From: Lathyrus oleraceus
Lineage: Eukaryota > Streptophyta > Magnoliopsida > Fabales > Fabaceae
Assembly (NCBI RefSeq): GCF_024323335.1
Contig: NC_066585.1
Span: forward strand, 79,311,609 to 79,375,608
DNA: 64,000 nucleotides
Reading direction: 5' to 3'
Of this stretch, positions 11,367-23,830 are shown in pieces; the stretch's first letter is position 1, and every line of letters begins with the position of its first letter. Position numbers and translations under genes: made by a program. A model generated the notes under the pieces. That model had not been told where the DNA came from and did not search any database. It worked only from the letters and a program-made list of their open reading frames with translations.

Positions 11367-14300
11367 TGCGTTATTTATCCCAAAAGAGGGAAAGGAAACG
11401 CTCGAAGTAAACCTGGAAAAGACATGGTCTCGCGACCAGAGAAAGATGGGATCGGGAGTTAGTTATGCGAAGGGAAGGTATTAGCACCCCTACGCATCCG
11501 TCGTACTCGACGGGATCCACGCACAAAAGAATAGAAGAAAGGTTGCTAGAAACTGCTCACAAACACTGCACAAGGCTGGAAGGAAACACAGAAAGACGGA
11601 AGAAACGGAACTCGGCAGGATATCGCATCCTGGGCCTACGTAGTCTGTCAGACATAGACATCAGATTCGACGTAGTTCGGGACAGGGGAAACGTGCTCGC
11701 TAGGATGTCGCATCCTATGTATACGTATCTTCTCTAACCGGAGAAGAATCAGAGCACTCGTAGCTCGGCTAACGCACGCCAAACAAAACCCACACAGGAA
11801 ACCGAATGCCAATCGTCGGCCTTATGTCAGACTCCATACAAACCGGCAAACAGGGAAACCGAACGCCCATCGCTGGACTTACATCAGACTCCGAACCAAC
11901 AAACACACACAGGAAACCAACTACCAATCGCTGGACTTACGTCAGACTCCAACACACACAAAGGGGTTGAAAAAGAAAAAGGGCGCCCGGAGAGATCAGC
12001 TCATCTCCTGCCTACGTACCTCATCTGGCATGAGGATCAGGGCGACGTAGTTCCCTTAAACAGGGAAAGAACTTCTAGCCTAACTAGAGACAAAGGGAGA
12101 CACAAACTACTAGGGAGACTACGACTCGAGCCTAGAAGTTATCATGCATATAATCCCTATGTTGAGGTTTCTATCCTAACTTGCACAGGAAGCAAGCTAT
12201 CTTAAACAGCACAGTCAAGCACAAGTAAACACACACACTATATACAAACAAGTGGCTCACACAAGGCTAGGCTTTAGTCAAGGGGTCAAATCAACCTCGA
12301 CAAACAAGCCAACTGGAGAAGGGTGTGGTTAGCTCTTAACCCTAACATTGAGAGTTAGGGTGAAGCAGATGAAATGGGAAGTGAGGGTAGACCTCACAGC
12401 TCTTATCCCTGGCCTGGGAGAGCTTGACTCAAATAGAAGGTGTGGGAGTTCAGAATGTAGGAACTCTTCTCCACAGATGACTGACACAACATGATCTTGG
12501 GCTCTTATTCATAATGCATCAACACAATGGTGTGAGCGAGGTGAATGACACAACTGAATAGCAGGGGATGGGTTGCACATCCCTTGTATCTGCCAATGCC
12601 TCTTCACTTAGGAGGTCTTTGAATGTACAGGGCACAATATTAAACAATCACAAGCATTGCCTCTTAAGGAGGGATTCAGACAGGTGCCTGCCCACATAAC
12701 AGGACATGTCTTCCAGACTACATGAAGTCAGAAGAATTATACCTCAATGGTAAGCAAACCACAAGCTAGCAAAGCAAAGTTCAAATGAACTTAAAGCAGC
12801 TTAAGTACCTGTGAAAACATTTAAACCAATCAGTTTAACTGTACAGACATCCATCACATCCATCACACAAAAAATCAGAAGCATTGGAGTTCATTTGGCA
12901 TGGCAATCACATTGTACAATTCAAACAATCAAATGTTTGACACAAATTGTCACACCAAGTTAGCACAAGCACAAAACAGAAATGGCACATGATAAAAATG
13001 TCAAACCAAAGCCAAAATGTCCATCAATGTGTCTAGAATTAGCATGCAAAATTTCACATTCATTGGATAAGAAACAAGCATTTCACAATGAGATAAGCAA
13101 GGCAAGGTCACACATGCATATGTATTCAATCATCCTAGAACAAATTATTTTTTCAGCCAGGCACAACTTGTAAATTCATGCTCATAAAAAACTAGACAGA
13201 ATAAGGAGCATTTTGCAAAAAATTGGGATGAAATTGGTGCATTTTTCTATTTTATATGATTTTTCTAAGTTGAGGAAAAAATTTGAAATCAAAAATATGC
13301 ATGGCATGAAAATAGGAGGGAAACATGGAAAATGGCAAGGCAGTTTGAAATTATGCGCTCAGACGGACTCGAACCCGGCGCACATTCAAATTTGAAATTG
13401 AGCGCTAAGCAAAACGGCAGCGTTTTGTTCTTAAAACCCTAAGCGCTGGAAAACCCAGAATTTTCGTAGCTAATCATGAATTCGTAGCAAAACCGAAGCA
13501 AGTTCATAGCTAAACCTGGAAATGTTATGATCTTCATCTTCCTCATGAAGATGAAGACGAACTTCAAAGCATATTTCCAGAAAAACCAAAACACGTCCAG
13601 AAATCACAAACAATAACATCATTCAACAGGTTTTTTCATGGTGAGCACGGATCAAGCAATGAATCAATCAAAAACATCATATATTATTCAAATCGAAGAA
13701 AAGAAGAATTGACATCAAAACTTGAATCATGCATATCTTCATGTACAGTGCGCCATTTTACTTGATTCTTTCACCAGATTTCTCAACAACACGAGATCTA
13801 CACAAACATACACATAGATTCGAGAATTATGAGAATAAAAAATCCTACCTCTTGAAGAGCAGATTCGGGTTTGGCTTGTTTCAAGGCTTGTGATGGTCCA
13901 AAAATCCTCTATAATGCTTGGTGAGATGATTAATGAAAAGATTGAAGCTCCAGCACGTGTGGTTCCAGCTCAATTTACAAACTCCATTGATGCTCCAAGC
14001 TTTGAGTATGATTTAATATGGCACGATTTGCTTTGATTCCACGTCCAATCTTGCTCAACAATGCTTCCTGATCATGAATCCAACACTAGAAATGGCTCTT
14101 GTGTGAAGAATTGCAAAATATTTTTGAGAGAAAAATTTGTATGATTTTCAAGATTCAGATCTGAAATGGCTGTTAATGATGAAAACAGTTGAGATTAACC
14201 TTATATACCACTTAGTAATGATGCTGAAAATCTGTTTTAACCAAAGCTAAGTGAGATTAACAACTTATGAGGTGTATGCGCAAAATGGTATTTTCACCCC

Positions 14301-15210
14301 CATGCATGAAAAGCCACGTGAACAGTACCCAATTCTGATCCAAAATCACTTAAAACAAGCCCATGCAAGCTTTTGAATTGGTATTTTATGCTCATGATCA
14401 ACCAAAATGATTTTATGAAATTTCTTTCAAAAACTTCATGAGTGAGCACATGGTTATGCAAGTGGAACTCAAGCCATGTAATGAGATGTTTGGAAACTAC
14501 AAGTCATGATGAACAAAATGCAAAAAGAACCACCCAAATTGGAGCTTTGGTTCAAAAGTTATGTCCATTTGAATTTTCAAACACACTTTGCCATGATTGG
14601 ATCATATCTCCTCAACCACACATTAGAAATTCATGATCTTGGACTTTTTGGAAATGGGAGAGAAAGATCTTCAACTTTCATGTTGGACAAAATTTCATTT
14701 GAAGCTTTCTTGATGATGTAAACTTGAGTTGAAGTTGGTCCAAAACCTTTCCATTTTTGGAAATTCCAAATTATAGGTCACTTGCTATTTTGGGAAAGTC
14801 TTGACCTGACTTCAAATTCTTCAATGTGAGTGTTTGAAATGTAAAATGAGACTTGTTTGAACATGAATGAAGCATCTCTAACCACTTCCCACCTCCAAAT
14901 CCACAGTTGACTTTGCAGTTGACTTCTGTTGACTTCTATGGGCCTCAGATGAATTGCACATGCACTGATAAGTTCTGAGCCTTCAACACTTGGCCAAGTT
15001 GCCTCAAAATGATCTTTGGGTCATGTAAGCTCAATGGAACCACCCTAGGGCTTTGAAATCATGGAAAATGCTCTTGTTGCCTTGCACAATTGAATCTCCT
15101 GACCAGTCTTGACTGATGAGATGCAATGGACTATGCAATATGAATGCAATGTTAATGACCTAAAAAAGAAATGTATATACAAATGAGAGGTGCAAGTTTG
15201 AGGTGCTACA
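11367..15210 (-). mobile_element. Ogre/Tat LTR, 3.84 kb
   Basis: On the minus strand the LTR starts TGTAGCACCTCAAACTTGCA (15210 downward), directly after the purine-rich GATTGAATAGGGGCAGC (15211-15227), and ends near a CA at 11367. A minus-strand TATA box GGTATATAAGG at 14209-14199 would split a 1.0-kb U3 from about 2.8 kb of R-U5. The R-U5 part contains the Ogre-type block GGTATTAGCACCCCTACGC (about 11479) and about three degenerate 60-bp repeats with TCAGACTCC (11791-11951). The short open frames in it show no domain and are treated as chance. Confidence 0.7.
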
Positions 15211-15310
15211 GCTGCCCCTATTCAATCAACTAGGAACTTGAACGGATGAGAGCAACGGCTGTCAGACCTTCAAGGTAAACAGGGATTGAATACCAGAGAA
15301 CCGTAGAAAT

Positions 15311-15740
15311 TTGCACTCTGCGGGATATGATACAAAGAAAAACCAAGCCATTTACCGATGGCGGCTGCTCAATAACTTCAGGAAAGCGAGGCCATTTACC
15401 GATGGAGACCTAGCTGGGAACTGGATATTTGATATTTACCGATATCAACTTCAGCGAGACCATTTACCGATGGCTGTTGGGAAACAACATCCAAAAGAAG
15501 CAAGACCATTTACCGATGGTGGCTTCAACTGGGAATTTGATATTAAAAGGAAGCAAGACCATTTACCGCTGGTGGCTTCAAAGCAACTTGATATTTACCG
15601 ATATCAACGTCAGCGAGACCATTTACCGATGGCTGCTGGGAAACAGATGTCACATAAAGCGAGGCCATTTACCGATGGCGGCTAAGTTGGGCATTCGATA
15701 TTTACCGATATCGAAGCAAGACGAGGCCATTTACCGATGG
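15311..15740. repeat. TTTACCGATGG minisatellite
   Basis: About eight copies of CCATTTACCGATGGC-like cores at irregular spacing, alternating with ATATTTACCGATATC variants. It is within the Ogre 3' UTR and shares its core with the 39-bp satellite. Confidence 0.8.
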
Positions 15741-16221
15741 CATCTCCAACTGGGGGAGGAAAAAGATATTTGGAACCAGACAAGACGTTTACTGACGACC
15801 CTACTGGGGATCTTTGATTTTTATCAAAGGAAGGAAACAAGACCAGACATTTACCGATGACTGGGATGAGACTCGATGTTTACCGACATCGAAAGATGAT
15901 GTTTACCGACATCCAAAAAAGACGACCAGACATTTACCGATGACTGGGAACAAGATATGCAGCCAGACGTCAACGGACGACTGGAAAAAACTCGACGTTT
16001 ATCGACACCAACGGAGAGGTGACCAAACATCAATGGACAATCTGGGGAAAGAGATACAACCATACGTCAACGGACTAATGGGAAAAACTCAACGTTTATC
16101 GAGACCAACGGAGAGGTGACCAGACATCAACGGATGAATGGAAAAAGATAGATCTTACAAACATCGAAAGATGATGTTTACCGACATCAAAAAGGGATAA
16201 CCAGACATTTACCGATGACTG

Positions 16222-16325
16222 GAGTGGGACTCGATGTTTACCGACACCGAAACAATGGTGTTTACCGACACCGAAACAATGGTGTTTACCGACACTGAAA
16301 CAACGGTGTTTACCGACACCAAGGA
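16222..16325. repeat. 24-bp minisatellite, about four copies
   Basis: Units of 24 bases containing CCGAAACAATGGTGTTTACC repeat in tandem with one or two substitutions. It is a local expansion within the Ogre 3' UTR. Confidence 0.9.
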
Positions 16326-18217
16326 AAGAACACACACGGGCGCTGACATGACACTTACCGGTATCACAAGGATGACATATCCATTACGTCAAGGCAAAGC
16401 TAAACACTTGCCGGGGATCTCACTGGGGAGAATCAAGCTTTCCTTTCACTGCGGGTGAGGAAATAAACCTCTCTGGGGAATTATCAATCCTGAATGCTGT
16501 CAGGAGCAACTGTAGCAAATGTGCCATACAGATGTTGAACAACGATCCGCCTCTGCCGGGGATATGGTCTGATTAGGTTTAACACATGAATGCATATGTT
16601 TGAATTTTTCTATGGCGTAATGCTCCATATTGAATGGAAATGCTACACGATTTGAGGATGCAATGATCACTACATACAAGATGCAAAATGATGCAAACTC
16701 CTGCTGGGGAACAAGCGGACTGCTCTGTTGAGCACACAAATATGAATAGATTCTCCAACTCTGTGGAGAGACGCACTGCTGGGAGTGCTCTGCTGATCTG
16801 ATACTCTGGGGACGACAGAGAAACCAACTCAACTGGGGAGACTCTGTGTGGGGACACACCAAATTCTCAAACGTGCTGGGGAATATCATTGCTGTTGGAG
16901 AAAGGATCCCATCAGGGACAACCTTCACTGAATCCAATCCACTCGAGGACTCCGCGAGGGAAACAACCAATGCTCACCTCTGCTGAGGATAGCGACCAAT
17001 CCACAGGTAGGATAAACTCTACTGGGGATAATTTTCACCGAACCTGATTCACTCGGGGAACTTGCTGGGTAAAACCATCAACACCCACCTCTGCTTGGAA
17101 GATCCGCTAGGGGAAAACATTCACAACCCTGATGGGGAAAGGCATCCGCAACTCTGCTGAGGATTACAGTACTTCAAACCCGACTGCTGGGGAATAAACT
17201 ACTCACAGGCATCTCCGCTGGGGATACAACATCCTTCCGACTCGGTGGGGATTAACAATCTTCAGACTAGCTGGGGATAAACCCACTTTCGGTCCTGCTT
17301 CCCAGCTGCTGGGGAAGAACAGTTTTAATAGCTTTCAGACTTGCTTGGGGAAACAGCCACTTCCAAGCCTGCTGGGGAAACATCCTCAATCCTGCTGAGG
17401 AATTCCTGATCTCGACTATGCTGGGTAGACAAGTCCTGAACTTGCTTCATCTGCTGGGGAAGATCCCCATCCTCTCACACCACTGGACAGTGCTGACAGC
17501 ATCCCTGAACAAACCGTGGCTTCAACTACTTCAGCCAGGAACCAAAGATGATAACCTGCAACCAACAAGACATACATGCCCCAGGGGATTGCATGGATAA
17601 GATACACTCCAGTGTACTCAACATTCAAAATGATTTTCAAATGTTTTATCTTTCTGCACGTTATTGTCTAGCCTTCATGTTTTTATATGCAATGTTTATC
17701 AAAAATTCGGACGTTTTTGCAAACAAAACAGTAAAAATAAAAACAAGAGAGCAATTTATCTGAATAACGACTTTTTATTGATTGAAAATGGGCCTGAAAA
17801 GGCGAATACATCAGGAAGCAATTCCTAGAAAGAGGTAATTGCGCACAAAAGGAAAAATCTACCCTAATGGCAATGTGAACACGGCATCCACTATTTCCCA
17901 ATTCTGTTATGACTCACAGATCCTCAATTTCTCCCCAAATTCCTTGCTTTCTGAGAAGAATGACTGGACCGATCCTATCCTTCGAGATGGTAGTCAATGA
18001 AGCGCGATGAAGTACAGATAACTCAGACTGTAGTCTTCGCTTTAATCCCTCTTTTGCCTGGATCTCCCTTTCGGGTTTTCGACTTACCGGGTGTACAAAT
18101 TCTTTTCATTCTTTATCCCTAACTTTTGCCCGAACCTTTTCCCTCTTTTTTTTTTTGGTTCACCGGGATGCCCTTTTTTGCCTGGACTCTTTTATTCTTT
18201 TCATCCAGCGGGTCGAT

Positions 18218-19275
18218 TTATGCGAAGTATTTTTTGACTACATCTGAGTTAACAGGGGATGGAAAATCTTCACCATCCATAGTTGTAAGCATCAAGGCTC
18301 CACCGTAGAAAACCTTTTTAACAACATATGGACCTTCGTAATTAGGAGTCCACTTGCCCCTGTTATCTGTACCGGGAGGAAGGATCCTCTTCAAAACTAA
18401 ATCACCAGTCTGATAGCTTCGGGGACGCACTTTCTGATCAAAGGCTTTCTTCATCCTTCTCTGATACAACTGCCCATGGCATACAGTTGCTAACCGTCTC
18501 TCCTCGATAAGGCTCAACTCATTAAACCTTGTTCGAATCCATTCAGCTTCATCTAGCTTGACATCCAACAAGACTCTCAGAGAAGGAATCTCCACTTCAA
18601 CAAGTAGGATAGCTTCCATACCATACACAAGGGAGTAAGGGGTTGCCCCGGTCGACGTACGTACCGAAGTACGGTACCCATGCAAAGCGAAAGGCAGCAT
18701 CTCATGCCAATCCTTGTACTCCACAACCATCTTCTGCACAATCTTCTTAATATTCTTGTTTGCCACCTCTACAACACCATTAATCTTCGGTCTGTAAGGA
18801 GAAGAATTGTGATGTTCAATCTTGAAATCTTTACAAAGCTCCTTCATCATCTTGTTATTGAGATTCGAACCATTGTCAGTAATGATTCTCTCAGGAACCC
18901 CATAATGACAGATGATTTCCTTCTTAATAAACCGGGCAACCACTTGTTTGGTAACGTTAGCATAGGAAGCTGCTTCAACCCACTTGGTGAAGTAATCAAT
19001 CGCAACCAGGATGAAGCGATGTCCATTGGAAGCAGTAGGCTCAATCTTCCCAATCATATCAATGCCCCACATTACGAACGGCCAAGGCGAATTCATGACA
19101 TTCAGCGGGCTTGGTGGTACATGCACCTTATCAGCATAAATCTGGCATTTATGGCACTTCCGAGCGTACTTGAAACAATCGGATTCCATAGTCATCCAAT
19201 AATAACCGGCTCTCAACAATTTCTTGGACATTGCATGACCACCAGCATGGGTACCGAAAGATCCTTCGTGCACTT
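18218..19275 (-). pseudogene. Ogre integrase, C-terminal piece of split pol
   Basis: Open from 19273 to the stop at 18218. It starts HEGSFGTHAGGH and has the zinc-binding CHKC (in RKCHKCQIYAD). The DDE catalytic residues appear intact: D in WGIDMIG, D in ITDNGSN and E in GVVEVANKN. The C-terminal part includes GDLVLKRILPP and the family ending DVVKKYFA. Joined to 36051 across the copia-type insertion, the frame reads QEV-HEGSF without loss, so integrase was whole before the insertion. The ATG at 19273 of the open frame is only the window of openness, not a real start. Confidence 0.9.
19271..19275. repeat. Target-site duplication CACTT (left)
   Basis: CACTT directly precedes the copia-type LTR and recurs at 36051-36055 directly after the second LTR. 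It lies within the Ogre integrase codons for E-V-H. Confidence 0.95.
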
Positions 19276-21017
19276 TGTTAATTCCTTAGGATTGGCATTA
19301 ATTTTAGAAAACAAATAATGTAATCATCTCTGTTGTTTTAATATGTTGGGTTGAAGAAATTCAACATCTGGACCAACATGTCATGTACGATGTCACGACA
19401 TCAGGTTTGTGACATCGCACATGTGTAGAGAACTGAATTAATTAATTCAGTATATATTCTGGGATCAGCAAGGATATCTGGTGAATATCCTAACTCCCAT
19501 GTGGAGGTCTTGAAGACTCAATCAGAAGATATATAGGCTCAAAATATGGAGATATATATGGAGAGATTCTAGGATTGAAGACCTTGTTTGTAGCAGAATT
19601 TTGCTGCTGAAGTTGTAACAGCAAAGAACAAGTCTGCTGCGATTTCTGAAGGCCCAAATCCAGTTGGGTGATTAGGTTATAAATAGCTGATTGTAACCTA
19701 GTATTTGTAAGCCTCTTAGAATGAAAATTTAGGGGTGTGTGTAAGGTAAACCTCCCAACCTGTGGGATGGTTACCATGTGTTTCTCAGTGGTAAAAGCTG
19801 AGAGTAATTGTAACTCAAAGCCTGTAGGCAAGAGTGATTTTGTTCTTGAATGAAGCTGTGAAGCAAGTTCAAGGTGTGTTAACATTACATTGTATTTGTA
19901 GTGATAGGAATGGAAACTGGAGGTTTCTATCTAGGAGTTCCTAGGTATAGATTGCATTGGGTAGGGATTAAGTGAAGAGTTGTAAACGGGTGAGTTTAGC
20001 TCTGAATTAATACTGCTAATAGTGGATCTTCTTCCTGGCTTGGTAGCCCCCAGATGTAGGTCATGTTGGAATGAACTGGGTTAACAATTTCCTGTGTTTG
20101 TTTTCCTTCTGCATGTGTGTTTATTACTGTCATAACTCAGCAGGTATTCCAGTCAGCTTATCAAGATGATAACAGACCTGGCATATAGCCTTCTGTTTGA
20201 ATGTCAATCAGAATGTTGTAACATTCATCATGGACAGTAGATACTGAATGGTAAGCAGGTTAATTTCAGTTCAGTATTTATTTAAGTCTGTTCTTTTCAA
20301 GGATAACAGACCTGGCTGAAGGATCATTGTGAAACTGTCAAACTGGATGTTTTGACAGTTGATACTGAAGGTTGATACTAAAGTAGAGACTAGGTAGTTT
20401 TACAGTACTGCAAACTTAGCACAGTACATTTCCAGGAACATAACAGAATCAGCATATGTTCTGGATGTCGAACTGAATGTTGTGACATTCATTCCCAACA
20501 GCAGGAGCTAAAGTGTAGGATGATTGGTTTTTCTGGGTCAGTATTTTTTCTCAGGCTATTCTTCAGGGATTCAACAGCTTAGAGAAAAACCAGGAAACCA
20601 ACTACTTACCTACAATTAATGAACCTAACAAATAGCCTAGTTGTTAGCAATCTAATAAGTGGAAATTAGATTAACGTGTTCAACCTTTAATTCACGAAAT
20701 ACAAGTAAAATACAAACACACTGGAACAATGTAACAGCTGATGTCCAAAATCAACAGTAAGACATCATGCTGATAATTATGGAAGAAAACAACAGAAGTG
20801 AGTGTTAGGATTGATTTCTGTTGAGTCCTTCTTCCTGATGCACAGAACCAGGTGTTCATACATTCTAGGGTGACATAGAATGAGATGTCGTGACATCTGT
20901 GAAAGTGTGCATATCAGTACAGTGATTAAGAACTATCTTGCTGTATTAGTTACAATGTTAGATCAGATGTCATGACTTGGAGTAGAACATCTGAATTCTG
21001 ACTACACCAGAATTTCA
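19276..21017 (+). mobile_element. Left LTR of copia-type element
   Basis: Starts TGTTAATTCCTTAGGATTGG and ends ACCAGAATTTCA. It contains near-palindromes GATGTCACGACATC (19389-19402) and GATGTCGTGACATC (20884-20897), the reverse complements of each other. The minus-strand open frame at 19490-19885 is present in both LTRs but has no recognised domain. Confidence 0.95.
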
Positions 21018-21019
21018 AT

Positions 21020-21031
21020 TGGTATCAGAGC
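21020..21031 (+). other. Primer-binding site (tRNA-Met)
   Basis: TGGTATCAGAGC two bases after the left LTR, the standard plant copia primer site complementary to the initiator tRNA-Met 3' end. Confidence 0.95.
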
Positions 21032-21945
21032 AGGCATCCTGTTCTGTTTCTGGATGAGATCCATGGGTGATACTTTCTGGTATCTTGCAAGGAGTTATGT
21101 TAGTACTGATGCTAGAACCTGTGGAAGGTTCTGTGATTACCCTGAATGGTCCCTTGAAGTAGGTGGATGGACTATTCATGACAGGAATGGTGTGTACCTG
21201 TCTCTGGACGGTGGCAATTGGCCTGTGTGTGGGACAGCTGTGCCAGTATTGAATCACATTCAAACTTGGTATGGTCTTGGAGGCTGATTTGGTGAAGTGT
21301 GTGTTCATAGGTTGAGTTGTATTATGATTTCCGCTGCATAATACCTGGCAAAACTCAAACTCTGATGTTGTTTCCCCTCATGTGGATGAAAGGCTGCTGT
21401 ATTCAAGATCTCATCATAATCTACTGAAGATGTCAAAGATACTTGAGTCTCCTCAAGTCCACTCATCATGACGTCCTCACTTCAGGATGGTAAGAATCAC
21501 CTAATCACTGATTCTTTTACTCACTTGAGTAGGGTGTATGAAGACCTTGAAGACCTTCAAGGAAGGTTTGTTCCAAGGAGATGGAACTAATGTTCTATGC
21601 AATGTTAGAACATGTTGTTCAACAAGTATGCAGCTACTTGTTGAAGAGCAGATGTTTTTAGGTATCAAACAAAGGGATACTTCTGTTTGGAACCTACTCC
21701 TGACCTGGAAGAGGAGACATCTGTGTGTGCTAAGTTGACAAGGGTAGGGTCAACTGTGTGTGTGCTCAAGAAGGTCACCTTTAGAAGTCTGATCTCTAGA
21801 AGTTGAGCTGGTTGAGATGTGACATTGTGCAATCTCCTGCTGTTTGGCATATTCCTGTTGATTGATCAGGGTTGGATAGCTGTTCCCTGAAGTACTATGT
21901 TGTGTTGGAAGACAAGTCCCCTGGATGTTAGTAGTCAATAATGGG
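21032..21945 (+). other. Copia-type internal region, left part
   Basis: Contains only short open frames (77 codons at 21054-21287, 66 codons at 21538-21738) with no motif I recognise. The position right after the primer site is where gag would start, but no gag motif is seen. Confidence 0.6.
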
Positions 21946-21950
21946 ATAAC
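21946..21950. repeat. Target-site duplication ATAAC (left)
   Basis: ATAAC precedes the LTR start TGATAACACG and recurs at 31093-31097 after the second LTR end GAGCGATCA. Confidence 0.95.
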
Positions 21951-22193
21951 TGATAACACGAAATTATATCGCTTTTTAAGACTTAATTCAATTAAATTAT
22001 TTTATCATTTACACTAATTTATCCCATTTTATCAGATATTATGCAGTATTTCTCTTCTATTTATATCAGGTACCCATTTTGAAGCAAAAGCGAAAAAGGG
22101 AAGAAAAGGAGGTGTAAAAAGCAACAAAAAGGAGAGAAAAGGAACCAAAGGCCAAAGCCCAGCCCAAAGCGCACAAGTCACCAATGCTGTGCC

Positions 22194-22279
22194 TGTGACG
22201 GACGTCACAGGACGCGTGACGAGCGTCACGCGAAGGAGCCTTGTGACGGACGTCACACATAGCGTGACGAGCGTCACGC
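22194..22279. promoter_or_regulatory. Four TGACG/CGTCA palindromes in LTR U3
   Basis: TGTGACGGACGTCACA (22194-22209 and 22242-22257) and GCGTGACGAGCGTCACGC (22214-22231 and 22262-22279) alternate as a 48-bp tandem pair. TGACG is the core bound by TGA-class bZIP factors (as-1 type), so these could be promoter control sites. Binding is inference. The same array is in the right LTR (about 29551-29636). Confidence 0.6.
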
Positions 22280-22418
22280 AACCCCACTACCTTTGTGGCG
22301 CAAGTATCGCCCTCAGAAGGACTTGAAGAATAACGTTAAGGAATTGGTCTCCTATATGCACGCCGTGGATATAGCCACGCTGAAGAAGGAGAGAAACGGA
22401 ATGCTGCTACCAAGGCCA

Positions 22419-22431
22419 TTATAAATAGCCG
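22419..22431 (+). promoter_or_regulatory. LTR TATA box
   Basis: ATTATAAATAGCC, a good plant TATA box, placed downstream of the palindrome cluster, with the transcript expected to start about 30 bases later. Confidence 0.7.
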
Positions 22432-23741
22432 TCTCACAAACCAAAAGTTACACAGTTTTTGCACGCTCAGTTTTGCGGAAGCTCTGCCAAATTTATTTAT
22501 TTTCACGCCTTTGCTTATTTTTCTTCCTTTCCAGCATCGTCCATTTTATTTATTTTATTTTGCAAGCTTTGTTTTCTTTTTCCCTTGCAATTTATTTTCC
22601 CCCGTTCTTAGCTTTTAGATATTTTTCGCGTAGTAGTTTCTACACCGGAAACTACTGTGCAACTTTATACCGGATTTAACCTTACGTTATATTCGAGTTT
22701 TTTTATTTCCTTGATTTAATTTACTGTTTAATTGAAGAATCGAAGAACAAATCCTACCGGCTTGTGGTGGAGTGTTCAAGACCATTGTATTACGCATTCA
22801 GGTTCTTTAATTGTTATTTAATTTTTATGCTTTATTCTATTGTTTATTTGCATTGCCTGCCTGAAATGAGTCTGTGTATGCATGATATTAATTATTATTT
22901 AGTAAGCATGTCTGGCTAATTTGCCTAGGTATCGGTATGTAAAGTAAGCAGAAAGAGGGATCAAAACTAAGTCGGTCTATTCAAACTTAAAATTAGAATC
23001 AATCTTTTTACGGTCTTAACTTACAGGTTTAATAACAAGATTTTTTACAAAGGTAAAAGACATAAAGAAGTTGAAACCAACAGAGCGAGAGTTTGAGGTT
23101 TTAACTGGACAGTGTAAGTTAGTCATTAAATCTATCTCAGGGCGAGAGCAAGTTTTAGAATTAATTAAATTCTGACCTTTTTCCAAAAAGTATTTTTAAA
23201 GGTTGAATGTGAGGACGAGAGTTAAGCATTTAGATTTAATTGTATAACCTAAGTCAACAGAGCGAAAGTTTGAGATAAGGGTGTTTAAAACGGTCAGTAT
23301 TTTCTTAAAAAGAGTTTCTGCAACTTTATTGTTTTCAAAATATGATTTTTGACTTAATTATAAGTGACAGCAACATTAACATAAGATCATGGTTTCTTCA
23401 ACAGAGCGAGAGTTTGAGATAAAACCTTTAACCAATAAAGTTAGTCGAAACGATTTATTTTAAAACCGAGAGACCGACAAGGAATTGATTCCCTAGTTTT
23501 GACGAACCACATACCGATATCCGTTTTATTAATATTTAATCTAGATATTAGTTTAGCTCTTAGCTCCCTTTTCCCCAAACAATCAAACATTTTCACCTTA
23601 GATTTACGTAGTAACCTTAGATAACGGTACATCGATTCATAAGTCCCTGTGGGATCGATATCTTTTAAAACTACGCGATAGAACTGTGCACTTGCAGTTT
23701 GTATCCCATTCTCGACTCGCACAGTCGAGCGATCAAGTTTT

Positions 23742-23759
23742 TGGCGCCGTTGCCGGGGA
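23742..23759 (+). other. Primer-binding site (tRNA-Asp type)
   Basis: TGGCGCCGTTGCCGGGGA six bases after the left LTR, the characteristic primer site of Athila elements. Confidence 0.95.
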
Positions 23760-23830
23760 CTTTATTTAATCGATATCGTAACTCTTCTGTTACGCTGTAG
23801 AGACTAAGGCAATTTTTTTTCTCTATCACT

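Larger units (their letters stand above)
15211..18217 (-). other. Ogre 3' untranslated region, repeat-rich
   Basis: Lies between the integrase stop (18218) and the polypurine tract. Three repeat zones are visible. At 15311-15740 TTTACCGATGG-type units recur irregularly every 50-60 bases. At 15790-16330 shorter units built on GACCAGACATTTACCGATGA and TTTACCGACACCGAAACAA occur. At 16480-17440 many degenerate units carry CTGGGGAAA or CTGCTGGGGA. No protein-coding gene is recognised. It is duplicated, diverged, at 59427-60430. Confidence 0.75.
21951..23735 (+). mobile_element. Left LTR of Athila-type element
   Basis: Runs from TGATAACACGAAATTATA to GTCGAGCGATCA. A TATA box ATTATAAATAGCC at 22419-22431 marks the promoter. 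About 140-225 bases upstream lie four TGACG-based palindromes (22194-22279). The 23030-23440 part repeats the phrase CAACAGAGCGAGAGTTTGAG several times. Confidence 0.95.

Noticed and set aside
11465..11737. 90-codon ORF in the Ogre LTR
   Set aside because: It lies in the R-U5 part of the LTR across the conserved TTAGCACCCC block; no domain.
13358..13380. tRNA-like B box GGACTCGAACC (minus strand GGTTCGAGTCC)
   Set aside because: The surrounding bases do not form a T-arm or acceptor stem, and no A box is seen at the right distance. It lies inside the Ogre LTR.
18680..19318. 212-codon plus-strand ORF
   Set aside because: It is the antisense shadow of the integrase frame.
19490..19885. 131-codon minus-strand ORF, repeated at 34521-34916
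   Set aside because: It is present only because it lies in both copies of the LTR. The two copies differ by amino-acid changes and show no domain.
22032..22287. Overlapping minus-strand ORFs with DARHA/CDVRH repeats (also 29389-29644)
   Set aside because: They translate the TGACG/CGTCA palindromes of the Athila-type LTR; no independent support.
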